Below, one piece after another: positions 11,539-22,364 of a stretch of DNA of 64,000 nucleotides (position 1 is the stretch's first letter; every line of letters starts with the position of its first letter). The DNA lies in contig BSBK01008855.1 in the NCBI GenBank assembly GCA_027943335.1, positions 186,001 through 250,000 on the forward strand. Reading direction: 5' to 3'. The notes below the pieces were generated by a model, which saw nothing but the letters and a program-made list of their open reading frames with translations, was not told the origin of the DNA and did no database searches. Origin of the DNA: Chamaecyparis obtusa. Lineage: Eukaryota; Streptophyta; Pinopsida; Cupressales; Cupressaceae. The translations under genes were made by a program, and so were the position numbers.

Positions 11539-12902
11539 CTTGAACATGAGCTACACTATGAGTTCCTAGTGGAAGCACTATCTTATCCTGCATATAATTC
11601 CCTTGAAACCCGCATGATCTGCATTATTGTTGGTCATGATTCATCTAGATATAAAAACCAATTTTCCTATCTCCAAGAGAAAATCATTCCCGATACCTTC
11701 AACTGGCATGAAAAGAGATACCTTATCCACAATGCATCCCGATATGTCATCATTGGTCACAATCTATACAAATGAGGTCTAGATGGTACACTACTTAGAT
11801 GTTTAGAACGGGAAGAGTCTCAATGTGCATTAGAGGAAGTACATGATGGTATTTGTGGGTCACACTCGAATGGTTTAACACTAGCTCAAAAACTTATTAG
11901 GGCTGGGTACTATTGGCCTGAAATAGAGAAAGAGTCTATCAAGTTTGCTGAGAATTGTCAAAAGTGCCAAGTGCATGGCAACTTAATTCATGCTCTAGGG
12001 AGAGATCTAATTCCCTTTACTGCACAATGGCCTTTTCATCAATGGGCCTTTGATCTTATAGGAGCTATAAATCCTCATTCTTTTAATGGACATACCCATA
12101 TAATCACAACTATAGATTATTTTACAAAATGGGTAGAAACAGTCCCTTTGACACAAGCAACTGGAAAAAATATATCTATGTTCATATTGAACTATATCAT
12201 ATGCAGATATGGGATACCTCATTCCATAATCACAGATAATGGTGGACAATTCAAGAACAAAGATCTAGATGATTTATGTGCTAAATTCAAGATTACACAA
12301 CATTGGTCATCTATCTACTATCCTCAAGGGAATGGACAAGCAAAGGCTTCTAACAAGAATCTATTGAAAATTTTGCACCTACAATTAATAAAATAGGAAG
12401 AGACTGGCATCTCATGATCAATCTAGCTCTTTGGGCCTACAAAACAAGTATCAGAATGCCCACTAGGGCTACTCCTTTCACTTTAGTTTATGGGTTTGAA
12501 GCGGTATTGCCTATTGAGGTTGAAATCCCATCACTAAGAATCAGAATGCATGGTCTAGTAACTGATGATGACTACAGAGTGTCTAGGTTGCAAGAACTTG
12601 AACTACTAGATGAGCATAGACAAGCAGTGTATGATCATCTTAGAGTATATCAAAAGAGAATGTCTAGACGTTACAACAAGAAAGTCAGACACAGAGAATT
12701 TTAGGTTGGTGATCTAGTCTTGAGAGAGAATCCTAAAAATCAATTACATCGAGAATGCAAGGGGAAGTTTGCACCCATCTGGCTGGGTCCCTTTGTTATC
12801 ACTGCTACTTTTGGCTCTGGTGCCTATCAACTCTTAATGACTAAAGGAGAATAGCTCCAAGAACCAATCAACATTCTCCATTTGAAGAAATTCTATGCCT
12901 AA
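11539..12902 (+). pseudogene. Element A integrase
   Basis: Integrase inserts the cDNA into chromosomes. The zinc-binding part shows VHDGICGSHSNGLTLAQKL and later CQKCQ (about 11830-11970). The catalytic core has Asp in AFDLIG near 12046 and Asp in ITDNGGQF near 12235. Where the catalytic Glu is expected, in NGQAKASNK near 12340, there is Lys, so the core would be inactive. A stop and frame change lie at 12394-12414. The C-terminal part continues as VGDLVLRENPK and ends at 12902 after three further stops. No chromodomain is seen, as expected for Tat-type elements. Confidence 0.85.
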
Positions 12903-15255
12903 GGCATTCAGTCTATGGTAAAATGTCTTGAAAAAATCTTTAAAATTGGAAAAAGTCCTAAAAAAATGAACATCTTGGTGAAAACCTAGCAATGGGTGCC
13001 TTGATGATTCACAAAAAAAGTAAAAAATATCAAAAGTACAAAAAAATTGAAAAAATGAAAAATACAAAAAAATGAGAAAAAGAAAAAGTGCCTTGGTGAA
13101 AACCTGGAAATAGGCGCCTTGGTAGAAAAAATAGAATCTTTGCCAAGATGGTGAAAACTTGGCAAATGGGCACCACTTGTTTCAAAACACTCCATCTATC
13201 AGAACAATCTTGGTCCTTCCCAAATTTTAGTCTTGCTTTAGTTTGTACATATCTCCCGGTTTGTTTTTGCATTCCTATTTTCAATAAGTCGATTTGTACA
13301 CCAATCAGCTAAAGCATCTATATACTATCAATTTTCCAACTTGGGGGAAATCAAAGTCATATCCTATGGCCTCCAATGTATCTTAGATGATTCATATCCA
13401 ATGAGAGTCCTTTGAAGCTTCATCTGAGTCAGTCTGTTTTTCTCATCTCCAGAAAAGATTTTGCATCTACAACAATGCAATCAAACATCAAACTGAAAAC
13501 AATTTGTGCTTTACATGCTTTTATCTCCTTGTATGCTTATTGATTCGCATTGAGATTTTTACATATTATTTCCTTTGAGCTCTTCGATGATGTCCTTTAT
13601 AGGATTTAGAGAGTGATGATTGGGGGCGTAATATTTTCTTTGTTTTCTTCTTGTATGTGAAAATCTAACAACTTTGGAAATTTTGGATTGAAATGGTGTC
13701 CAACTGTAAGAGCCTCTATCTCAAATTAGATGGCCATACGTACCTCAACCATTGATACTCATAAAATCCAAGGAAGTTTGATCTAACTATTGTCTTTTGA
13801 GTGAGTTCTTTCTCCTGCTGTGAAACACGATCTTACCTAAGGATGTGAATGATAAAGGGTCACCATGGGTAATTGATCACATTGGATTTAGAATGATCTC
13901 TTGACTGTTTGATGTGTTTGTACCACAAGGTGTATTCTGGTCATCATGATGTTTATGTTTTGATGCTTATACAAATTGCTATATCAAAATGGACATGATA
14001 TTTAGGTCATCCTGGTGCTTATGCCTTAATGCTTATATCTAATTTGACATTTCAAAAATAAAATCAATATTCATATATCCATGGTTTCCTAATTAGTGGG
14101 TGTTGTATTGATTCCTGTGCATACAAATCGATATTCATATGTCTATGGTTTCATAACTAGTGGGCATTGTATTGATTTATCCAGTTACCTAAAAATTCAA
14201 TGATGAAATCGATCGACACATGATCAGTGACTAGGTCCTAGGTCTTAGGTTGCATTTTTACATGTTTCTTTGCATTTTGCATGTTTGCATGATCTCACAA
14301 TGGCTACACAAACTTCAATTCTTAAATGATTCTTCAATCACATCTTCAAATCTAATAGAGAGTTGAATCCTACAAGAAGGTTCCTCCAATGAAATAGCAA
14401 GTAGAATCCTTTTTCGGGATCAAAATCAAAATTTGAAATCATTCATATTATCAACTACTTGCATATTCGACCTTCTAAACATCAAAAGAAAGTTAGAATT
14501 CAACTTAACTGATTATCTTACATCAAACTATTAAAATTTCAACTTGGTCCACTATGGTCAACTCATGCTTTAACCTAGTCAAACTTGGTCTTTTGGACCT
14601 CCAAATGATGTAGAATGCATTCTCGAAAGTGTTTAACCACTTCTCAAATCAATTAACATGCTTCTAAACTATTCAAATGCTAACTTTTCTTGTCAGATTT
14701 CAATTTTTATCCTGAAGGGGGCATGGTGTTGCACATCATTCAAAGTCTGTAATCTAAATTTGAAACCATATCTTTCCTCAGTAATCAAGACAACAACCAT
14801 GTCTAGTTGTTGATTCATCAAAAGACCTCATCGCTCGGGGCAAATCAATCATTGCTTGGGGCATATCAGATTCATCAAGATCCATATCAATCTGGTATTC
14901 TCTTAATCTTGTAAACTGTATCAGTCTTTTGTAACCATCAGTTAATTAGTGTTATTTCCTTGGTTCTTCGTAACTGAAGGGTTTGGATGTGATACCAATG
15001 TGATTCTTATCGATAATCAGGTCTGGAATCGATCACTCACTTCTTCGCAATCATAAGGTTTAGAATTAGGTGTTTTGACACTTTTTTGCAATCATCGGTT
15101 CATTGCTATTATAGTTAACATTATCTTTGGTCATTTAGGACCTATTATCTTCATATCAAATCTTTCAATTTCTGCTTCATATCAATTTCAATTTCAAACA
15201 TCAGTTTCAACATTACACAGACTGTCTTTGAACCACTACGCTTCACATAACAATT
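12903..15255 (+). other. Element A 3' noncoding region with short repeats
   Basis: I see no gene here. Three diverged units built around CTTGGTGAAAACCT lie at about 12972-13000, 13090-13120 and 13143-13175, the last with the motif shifted. Two pairs of direct repeats with a period near 65 bp lie at 13939-14037 and 14060-14177. Long 3' noncoding regions of this sort are common in Tat-type elements. Confidence 0.6.
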
Positions 15256-15270
15256 CAAAGAGGGGCAAAA
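15256..15270 (+). other. Element A polypurine tract
   Basis: The purine-rich run CAAAGAGGGGCAAAA sits directly against the 3' LTR start. It would prime plus-strand DNA synthesis. Confidence 0.75.
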
Positions 15271-16525
15271 TGTAATACCCCAAAAATGGGCTATAGGGTC
15301 ATTAACCTCCTATATCGATACATCGAATGAAATTGACATCGAAGTCCTAACCTAAGGCACATCTAAACATTATCGAATCTTAATTGATTATCCTAAATTT
15401 TGCATTGGGGAATATTCCTAGTAATATTTCTATTTATCCTAATTATCTTTAATTTAATGATTATTTGGTGATAAATCTTATTTATCCTAAAGTTTGATTA
15501 ATTGAATATTTTGAATATTTAATTAATTAGATTTAATACTGCCACTTAATTATTTAATTGGATTTAATTATATTTATTCCTAAATTGTATTATTTCATTT
15601 TGACAATAAATCAAATATCCTATGACTAATTGGTTAAATTCTTATTTAATTAATTAATGTCAATTGTCAAATTTAATAATATAGTTTTTGGAATAAAAGT
15701 TTGATTTAATAATTGATTAACCCATAAATCAATTATTTTATTTTTAAAATCAGTTAAGTTGAGGATAAATCACTTTATTTATTTATTTAATTCATAATTA
15801 ATTATGCACATCCAAAAAGTAGTTGAACTTTAAATCAAAAAATCAATTCAAGTTGTTTTAAAAATAAACTCAACTCTCTTTTGAGTTAAAAGCTGATCTC
15901 AACTTCTGATTTAAATCAAAAAGTTGTTTTTGCATGATTTTTTGTGAGTTAACTATCTTTAATTCCTTGTTGACTCAAAAATCAACCTAAGTGATTTATG
16001 GCTTTTTCCATGTATCCCCAAAGCCCTGGATTTCTATAAAATCAAGGCTCAGCTCTTCAAAAATCATCTCACAAGTTTGCATACTTACTCTGCCAAAATC
16101 AATCCATGAATTTGCACAATCACGCTTGTGAATCGACATTTGAAGAATTGAAGCTTCTTTGCAAATCAACAACTTTTGTGAGATCAATCTTATTTGCAAT
16201 TCATTGTAGCTTAATTTGCATATCATTTTTTCATCTAGAATAGATTCATATCAGTTTATTTTATCTTATTGCACTAAAAAACCAAAAATATAGATTAATT
16301 TGCATACATCTCATATCTAGATTCTGCATTCAAATCCTTCATTTAGGTGTCATCAAGGTCATTGATCTCGATCCAATCTAAGAATACATACTCACATCTA
16401 CTAGAAGGTAGTAAATCACCTGGTTAGATTAGTTTCCATTTCACTGCATGATTTTGATTTTAACTAACCTCTAATGTTTTACTGAAGTGTTGTGTCTAGA
16501 GCTAGGTACAAAATTCACACACACA
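15271..16525 (+). repeat. Element A 3' LTR
   Basis: The 1255-bp LTR starts TGTAATACCCC and ends in CACACACA. Its last 490 bp match the partial 5' LTR. The first 770 bp are very AT-rich with repeated AATTAATT-like words. It ends directly against the remnant 5' LTR end of element B. Confidence 0.85.
16035..16042 (+). promoter_or_regulatory. TATA box in element A LTR
   Basis: TATAAAAT lies 490 bp before the LTR end and marks the likely U3/R border. The surviving 5' LTR begins almost exactly at the matching point and so lacks this box. Confidence 0.5.
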
Positions 16526-16564
16526 CTAGGCTCCTTTAGTGATCACATCAAATTGGTATTAGAG
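16526..16564 (+). repeat. Element B 5' LTR end and primer-binding site
   Basis: The 25-bp remnant CTAGGCTCC...GATCACATCA matches the end of the B 3' LTR at about 26826-26849. TGGTATTAGAG follows at 16554-16564, one base away from the initiator-tRNA-Met type site TGGTATCAGAG. Confidence 0.75.
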
Positions 16565-16955
16565 TACATTAAGATTTGGGTAGAAGTTTATGTAAGATTC
16601 AATGGATGATTAAACCATGGTGACAAATTATAAATTGGCTAGGGAAGTGATATAACAAAAGGATGATGATAGGTTGCTCCGGGAGGAAATGGAAGCTCTT
16701 AGAGATAAACTAGGAGAGGTAGAAGAGAAAGATGAATTGATGACTAAAAAGATAAAAGAAGCTGAAGGAAAGGGTAAAGAGGTGGAAGAGGAAGAAAAAG
16801 TCCTTGAGCCTAACCCTATTCTATTTTAAGAGCCCTTCTTGAGGGAACTCAAAGTTATGTGTGATAAATCACTAGAAGGGATACTAGAAGGGATACGACT
16901 TTTTAGTGGCAGGATGGAAGTTGAATCAACTATGGAGTCGATAGAGGGTATGCAA

Positions 16956-17282
16956 TGTTAGAGTAGTCATATTATAGCTAATAATTAATTTATTTAATTA
17001 TTAGTCTATTATTCTCTACACTTAAGTTAGACTTAGACATCTCATTATTCTTTAGGGTTTCCACCTTTAGGGTTTTGGTATCCTTTTATAAGGATTCCCT
17101 CTTTGTATTTCATTAATTCACTTATTTGGATCATAATAGAGATTGCTCTTTGCATGTCCATAAGATGTCTCTGGCTTTTTGGCCTCCATAGATTTTTCTT
17201 GCTTCTATTCTTTGCTTCTTCCATGTGACAGGGTTATGCATGTAGGTGTTCTTGGGAGATTAGTTTTTCACCTAATCTAACA
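16956..17282 (+). repeat. 5' LTR of the 2612-bp element
   Basis: 327 bp, TGTTAGAGTAG to ATCTAACA. It contains TTTTATAAGG, a weak TATA candidate near 17084. Nearly identical to 19241-19567. Confidence 0.93.
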
Positions 17283-17294
17283 TGGTATCAGAGC
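17283..17294 (+). other. Primer-binding site of the 2612-bp element
   Basis: TGGTATCAGAGC follows the 5' LTR with no spacer. It matches the initiator-tRNA-Met complement used by many plant LTR elements. Confidence 0.9.
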
Positions 17295-19230
17295 CATCTT
17301 GCTGCTCGCTGTTCGTGTTTTGTTGAAGTGTTTCAGAAGCAGGAGGTTTTCAAGGGTTTCAGGAGTTTTTTTTGTAGATCTGGGGGGAGCCAAAATTTGG
17401 CTCACCTTGGGCAAAAACGGACACCACCATTGTGTCCGGAAGGCCCAAGAACCCCTAAATCTATATAAAACTTATCCATTTTGGACACAGTGGCATCTGA
17501 GGCAAAAAATTTTTGCATACCAGGGCCGTACGGCCCTGGCACGCACTCCGAGATGGTGATTTTTAAAAAAAATATTTAAAAAAAATATCATTTTGGGCGG
17601 CCGCCCGGCGGCCACCAGCGCCCCGCCAAGCGGCCACCACAGAGCTGCGGCCCAGCTCCGCCGCCCTCCGCCGCCCGACGCCCTCTGGCCACTCCGCTGG
17701 CCCCCACCGCCAGCCCCTGATAGTGGCCACCGCCTCCACCACCTGTGCCGCCGCCCGTACCCACGCCCGTGCCGCCGCCACCATCGGCGGCCACCGCTCC
17801 ACTGCAGCACCCTCCGCGGCCTCCCCTCCGCCCGCTCAGCTCCGCCCACCGCTCCGCCAGCTGCCCGGCGGGGTTTTAAGCCCTGCGGGCCCTAGGGGCG
17901 GTCACATGGGTGACCGGGAGCTCTAGCTCCAGCCCCCTGCGCGCGCCATGTGCCCAGGGGCTTTGCATTTCCAGCCCCAGGGGCTTTAAAACATTTTTTT
18001 GAAGCCTTTTTAGGGTACCTGGGCCTTTTTTGCAATATCTTGAGCATACAGAGGTCTTTTTTCGACTTCTTTATATCGCCGAAAAGCTCTTTCTGAGCTC
18101 TTTCTGATTATTGAGGTTAGAGTTTTTGGATCTTCTGTTTTGATAGTGTTTTTTTCTGTCAAAGGTGATGTTTATTTTTTGCCTTTCGGGAGCCATATCT
18201 CGCTCATCCGGACTCTTTTTTGGGCTCACCATATATCATCGGAAAGCTGGTTCTGTGTGCTATTTAGTGGCAGAGGTTATTTTTCCAGATTCTACTCCAA
18301 GTTTTCACTCCTTTGAGTTATGCAGTTTATGCCCTCTGGTAGAGTGCTTGGTTCTGCAGGTCCGGGGATCTCTTCTTTTGAGTTCATAGCTCACTCTTCT
18401 TTCTGATTTTTGAGCTTGCATGCTCTTCTATTGCATCTTTTTTCTGTAAATGCACTGAGATAAAGTGCCTACTTTTGCATATCTGGGATCTTGTACTCCT
18501 TGTGTTTGTTTGTACTCGCACTTAGTTATAAAGTGCCATGGGGGGATTCTGATGCATTTACCACTATAGGCGCATCCACTCTTGTCAAGTGAGCGTACCT
18601 TCCATGACATTAGCCCATGTAGACTATGTCTATGACACCGCCCTTTATCCTGTGCTTGTACCTTCTTTTGCACATAGGTGTTCTTGTTTCTTCTTCTTGC
18701 AGATGTTTCTGGCATTGCATTTCAGTGTTCCTGTCACCCTGTTCAGCATTATGGGGGGGTTCACCTGTTGGCTCTATTGCTTCCTTGGTTCGATTGAGTG
18801 ATCTACGTATACAGTTTTTGTTCCTATGTACTAGGCGGATGCAGTGGCTAGGAACCTATGCATTTCGGTGAGATGGTTCATCTACTATATAGACACTCAT
18901 TCATTCCTATTTTGGAGGTCACCTCTTTGATTGATCAGCTCTTCAGACTTTGTCTTCTCTACCTGGTCATGCACTATTTCAGTGGGGGTTCCAGCAGTAT
19001 TCTTCTGACAGTGTTTGCAGCTTCATGCTTCGGAGATGCTTCATGCTCTTTCTTGTTCCTTTCTTTGGGACATTCCCTAGATTGGAGGCTTTGTTTCCTT
19101 CATCTATTTTATTTTATTGTACTTGGGTACCTGATCAGGCCTTGTTGCCAGGACCCATAGCTCTTTCATGCATTTTTGTTTTCATGCATCTTTTAGTCCT
19201 TAGTTGTTTAGCTTCTCCCTAAGTTAAACT
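17295..19230 (+). other. Noncoding interior of the 2612-bp element, with GC-rich island
   Basis: There is no recognisable protein. TCTATATAAAAC near 17461 is a second TATA candidate. A perfect 20-bp palindrome, CCAGGGCCGTACGGCCCTGG, lies at 17520-17539. From about 17594 to 17990 the base composition changes to strongly GC-rich with CCGCC and GGCGG runs, giving open Pro/Ala-rich and Gly/Arg-rich frames on both strands that are best explained by the lack of stop codons. Small hairpins follow, such as GGTCACATGGGTGACC near 17899. From 18000 to 19230 the sequence is T-rich with short uninformative frames. Confidence 0.7.
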
Positions 19231-19240
19231 TAAGGGGGGG
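19231..19240 (+). other. Polypurine tract of the 2612-bp element
   Basis: TAAGGGGGGG ends exactly at the 3' LTR start. Confidence 0.85.
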
Positions 19241-19567
19241 TGTTAGAGTAGTCATATTATAGCTAATAATTAATTTATTTAATTATTAGTCTATTATTCT
19301 CTACACTTAAGTTAGACTTAGGCATCTCATTATTCTTTAGGGTTTCCACCTTTAGGGTTTTGGTATCCTTTTATAAGGATTCCCTCTTTGTATTTCATTA
19401 ATTCACTTATTTGGATCATAATAGAGATTGCTCTTTGCATGTCCATAAGATGTCTCTGGCTTTTTGGCCTCCATAGATTTTTCTTGCTTCTGTTCTTTGC
19501 TTCTTCCATGTGACAGGGTTATGCATGCAGGTGTTCTTGGGAGATTAGTTTTTCACCTAATCTAACA
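19241..19567 (+). repeat. 3' LTR of the 2612-bp element
   Basis: 327 bp, the same length as the 5' copy and differing at about three bases by eye. The duplicated target TGCAA follows. Confidence 0.93.
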
Positions 19568-20460
19568 TGCAAAACCATTTTGAGTGTGAGGGCATTAGTG
19601 AATCTTAGAGAGTCAGGGTATCCAAATCAAGGATGAGAGGGGATTCTCTTACTTGGTGGAAGTTTGTGTAGGATGAGAGGGTGAAGGAAGGAAAGAACCC
19701 CATAAAAATTTTGAATGGTATGGTGGCCAAGATTAGGGAAACATATCTATCAGATGATTATGAAGTGTAGCTACATAAAAAGAGACAAAATTGGAAATAA
19801 AAGGACCTAGAGGTCAGTGTCTACACTAAAGAATTTCAAAAATTATGCCTTAGATCTCATGTGGTGGAAGAGGAGAGCCTAAAAGTGGCTAGGTACCTCA
19901 ATGATCTTATATGGAACATCCAAGAAGAATTAAGTTTTTTATGCCCCAAGATTATTCATTAGTGCTATCGGTTGGCACTCAAAGTTGAGGAGAAGCTCAA
20001 AAAGAGACAAGATTCGAGTAGTCAAGTTAGAGGCAATGGTAGAGACAATAGGGGTCATAGAGGAGGCTATCGAGGAAGAACCTTAGATTAAAGAGTCCAA
20101 GGTGAGACTGAACTCACTGAATAACAAGGAGAAGTTTCTAGTGGTAGAGGGGGATACAATAGCAGAGGTAGAGGATCCAATGGTAACCTTCGAGGAAGGT
20201 TGGGAGGCCAAGGGAGAGGGTCCTACTTCTCCACCATGAAATGCTACCATTTCGATCAATATGGACACCCAACATATAGGTTCCCTAAAAAAGGAACCAC
20301 TTCCCAAGGAGGATGGAAAAGAGTGAACTACCTTTAAGAGGAATCTTCAAGTAGAAAACCTATAGAAGTGTCCCTAGAATCAGAAGTAGGGGATAACCTC
20401 ATGATAAGGAGAACATTGATCAAAGAGCCAATCAAGGAGGAACCTAGTCAAAGAAGGTTC

Positions 20461-20909
20461 TATTCAGAATAAAATGCAAAATATTGGGCAAAGTATGAAA
20501 AATTATTATAGACTCTGGGTCTAGTGACAATATAGTCTCCAATGAAGTAGTAAAAAAACTAAACCTTCAAAGGATACCTCACACCAGTCCCTATAGAGTC
20601 ACATGGCTAAACAAGGGTCAACATGTTTTGGTAAATGAGAAATCTTGGGTAGATTTCACCATTAGAAGGTACAAGGATAGGGTACTATATGATGTTTTAC
20701 CTATGGATGATTTCCATCTCCTACTAGGGAGACCATGGCCATTTGATAGGGAAGAAATCCATGATGAAGCCAAGAAATCTTATTCATTTAAAAAATATGG
20801 AATCACCTTTAAGATTCAGTCTCTCATAGAAGATGGAGAAGTAAAATTAGTGGGTCCTAATGTACTATTGATAGGAGAGATAATATTTAAACACCTTGGA
20901 GGAAGGTGA
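20461..20909 (+). pseudogene. Element B aspartic protease
   Basis: The active site IIDSGSSDN (Asp codon at 20511) is intact. It is followed by VTWLNKGQHVLVNEKSWVDF and the C-terminal block DVLPMDDFHLLLGRPWPF, which match the equivalent parts of D and E. The frame ends at 20909 because of a frame change near 20890; the protein then continues in another frame toward RT. The protease would release the mature element proteins, but the surrounding polyprotein is broken. Confidence 0.8.
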
Positions 20910-21364
20910 AGGAGCAAGGTGTGCCTTGGTGTTGAAGCCTAGAGAGGAGGAAGAAGTCAAGAAACAATAAATACCTAAAGAAGTTTAGGGGTTACTTGAA
21001 CAATATAAAGACATAGTGAGTGATGGAAAGCCAACTATCCTATCTCCTAAAAGAGATATAAGCCATCAAATTGACTTTATCCCAGGAGCCTCCCTACCTA
21101 AAAAAGCTTCATATAAAATGAAACCTCAACAAAATGAGGAAATAGCCAAACAAATTCAAGAACTCCTTGATCAAGCCCTTATAAGGAAAATCATTAGCCC
21201 TTGTGTTGTCCCCATAGTCCTAGCACCTAAGAAAGGAGGAACTTGGAGGTTGTGTACCAACTATAGGGCCATCAATAGGATTACCATAAGGTATAGGTTT
21301 CCTATCCCTAGGATTGAGGACTTGATGGATTTCTTAGGAGGGGCCAAGTATTTTACCAAGATTT

Positions 21365-21502
21365 TGTTGGAAAAATGGTTAGCACTCCCCTTGAGATTTG
21401 TGACATGGCTTAACTGCCTCCTGTGTCTTCTATAAGTCTAGTGGTTGTATGGGGCATTAATAGGTTGATCTTTTGGTGCAATGACAACCACTACTTGTAA
21501 CA
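21365..21502 (+). repeat. 5' LTR of the 335-bp element
   Basis: 138 bp from TGTTGGAAAAATGG to CTTGTAACA. Clearly alignable to 21562-21699 along its whole length, with scattered substitutions. Confidence 0.92.
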
Positions 21503-21561
21503 AGTGGTATCAAAGCTTGGTCATAGGTTTGAATCCCCTTGGGTAACATTGAGGGGGAGAT

Positions 21562-21699
21562 TGTTGACAAAATGGTCAGTGCTCCCCTCAGGATTCGTGA
21601 CATGGCTTAACCACCTCCCTTGTCTTCTATAAGTCTAGTGGTTGTATCAGGCATTAATAGGTCAATCTTTTTGTGCAACGACAACCACTACTTGTAACA
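21562..21699 (+). repeat. 3' LTR of the 335-bp element
   Basis: 138 bp from TGTTGACAAAATGG to CTTGTAACA, directly after the polypurine run. Equal in length to the 5' copy. Confidence 0.92.
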
Positions 21700-22364
21700 T
21701 ATTAACCTCAAGAGTGGATACCACCAAATTAGAATTGAGGGAGATAAGTGGAAAACTACTTTCAAGACCACTGCAGGCTTATATGAGTGGCTAGTTATGC
21801 ACTTTGGGTTATCCAATGCCCCTAGAACCTTTATGAGATTGATGAATGAAGTGTTGAAAGAATTCATTGGAAAATGGGTGGTGGTTTACTTAGATGACAT
21901 CCTCATCTTTAGAAAGACTAAGGAGGATCATTTGATGCATTTGCAAGAGGTGTTAAAAAAACTGCATGAAGAGAAGCTCACTATAAATCTTGACAAGTGT
22001 GAGTTCATGAAATCATAATTTGCGTACCTAGGCTTTGTGATTTCACAAGGTAACTTAAATATGGACATGCACAAGGTAGAAGAAATTTTTAAATGACCTA
22101 CTCCTAAATCTACTACAGAAGTGAGGATCTTCCATGGATTGGCTCAATTTTATAGGAATTTTATTAGACATTTTAGTGAAATTTGTGCACCGGTACTAGA
22201 CACCATCAAAGGAGGAATGAAGGCTAAATTCCAATGGAGTGAGAAAGATGAGAAAGGTTTTGAGACCTTGAAATGAAGGATAGAAACCCAGCCAATCTTG
22301 ATGTTACCTAGCTTTGAGAAGTTGTTTATAGTTGAGTGTGATGCTAGCAACATTACCATAGGAG

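Larger units (their letters stand above)
2671..16525 (+). mobile_element. Element A: Tat-type Ty3/gypsy LTR retrotransposon, decayed
   Basis: Order of parts: partial 5' LTR, primer-binding site, 2.3-kb leader, gag, aspartic protease with a G-patch-like tail, RT, RNase H, a second RNase H, integrase, 2.35-kb 3' noncoding region, polypurine tract and full 3' LTR. RT before integrase makes it Ty3/gypsy. The second RNase H between the first RNase H and integrase, and the protease motif DGG, are typical of the Tat/Ogre branch. Many stops and at least three frame changes make it non-functional. Its right end lies inside the end of the 5' LTR of element B. The matching B sequence is not found on its left, so the left flank has been lost or rearranged. 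Confidence 0.85.
16956..19567 (+). mobile_element. Non-autonomous LTR retrotransposon (TRIM/LARD-like), 2612 bp
   Basis: It has two 327-bp LTRs, TG...CA ends, a primer site directly after the 5' LTR, a polypurine tract directly before the 3' LTR, and a perfect 5-bp target duplication TGCAA (16951-16955 and 19568-19572). The 1958-bp interior encodes no gag, protease, RT or integrase that I can see, so it must have moved with proteins from another element. By eye the two LTRs differ at about three positions, so it is a fairly recent insertion. The interior carries a sharply GC-rich island. It is longer than typical TRIMs and shorter than typical LARDs. Confidence 0.93.
16617..20460 (+). pseudogene. 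gag: Element B gag, split by a 2.6-kb insertion
   Basis: The start chosen is ATG 16617 (MVTNYKL), placed like the gag starts of D (39297) and E (60820). The N-terminal coiled coil (EEMEALRDKLGEVEEKDEL) is followed by the gag core, which is cut after EGMQ by the element at 16956-19567 and resumes at 19573 with NHFECEG and DSLTWWKFV. The basic Gly/Arg-rich tail and zinc knuckle follow. The knuckle (20238-20295) reads CYHFDQYGHPTYRF, with Phe at two of the Cys positions. Stops lie at 16659, 16828, 19616, 19672 and later. The frame is otherwise recoverable. Confidence 0.8.
21365..21699 (+). mobile_element. Miniature LTR retrotransposon (SMART/TRIM-like), 335 bp, complete
   Basis: Two LTRs of 138 bp each flank a 59-bp interior that holds only a primer site (TGGTATCAAAGC, 21505-21516), GGTTTGAATCC at 21526-21536 and a polypurine run (GAGGGGGAGA, 21551-21560). 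LTRs begin TGTTG and end GTAACA. The host RT gene resumes on both sides; the target duplication is 4-5 bp with one mismatch (GATT and TATT). It encodes nothing and must be moved by proteins from other elements. The size and layout match the very small LTR elements described across plants. Confidence 0.93.

Noticed and set aside
17472..17926. Overlapping long open frames on both strands in the GC-rich island
   Set aside because: They are low-complexity Pro/Ala and Gly/Arg frames open on several frames at once, which follows from few stop codons in GC-rich DNA. No domain is visible.
18165..19222. Several 70-100 residue open frames in the 2612-bp element
   Set aside because: Hydrophobic, overlapping frames from T-rich sequence, with no recognisable protein and no link to the element's cis signals.
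21503..21561. A tRNA gene suggested by the B-box-like word
   Set aside because: Only 59 bp lie between the LTRs, there is no acceptor stem or anticodon arm, and the tRNA likeness is explained by the primer-binding site.
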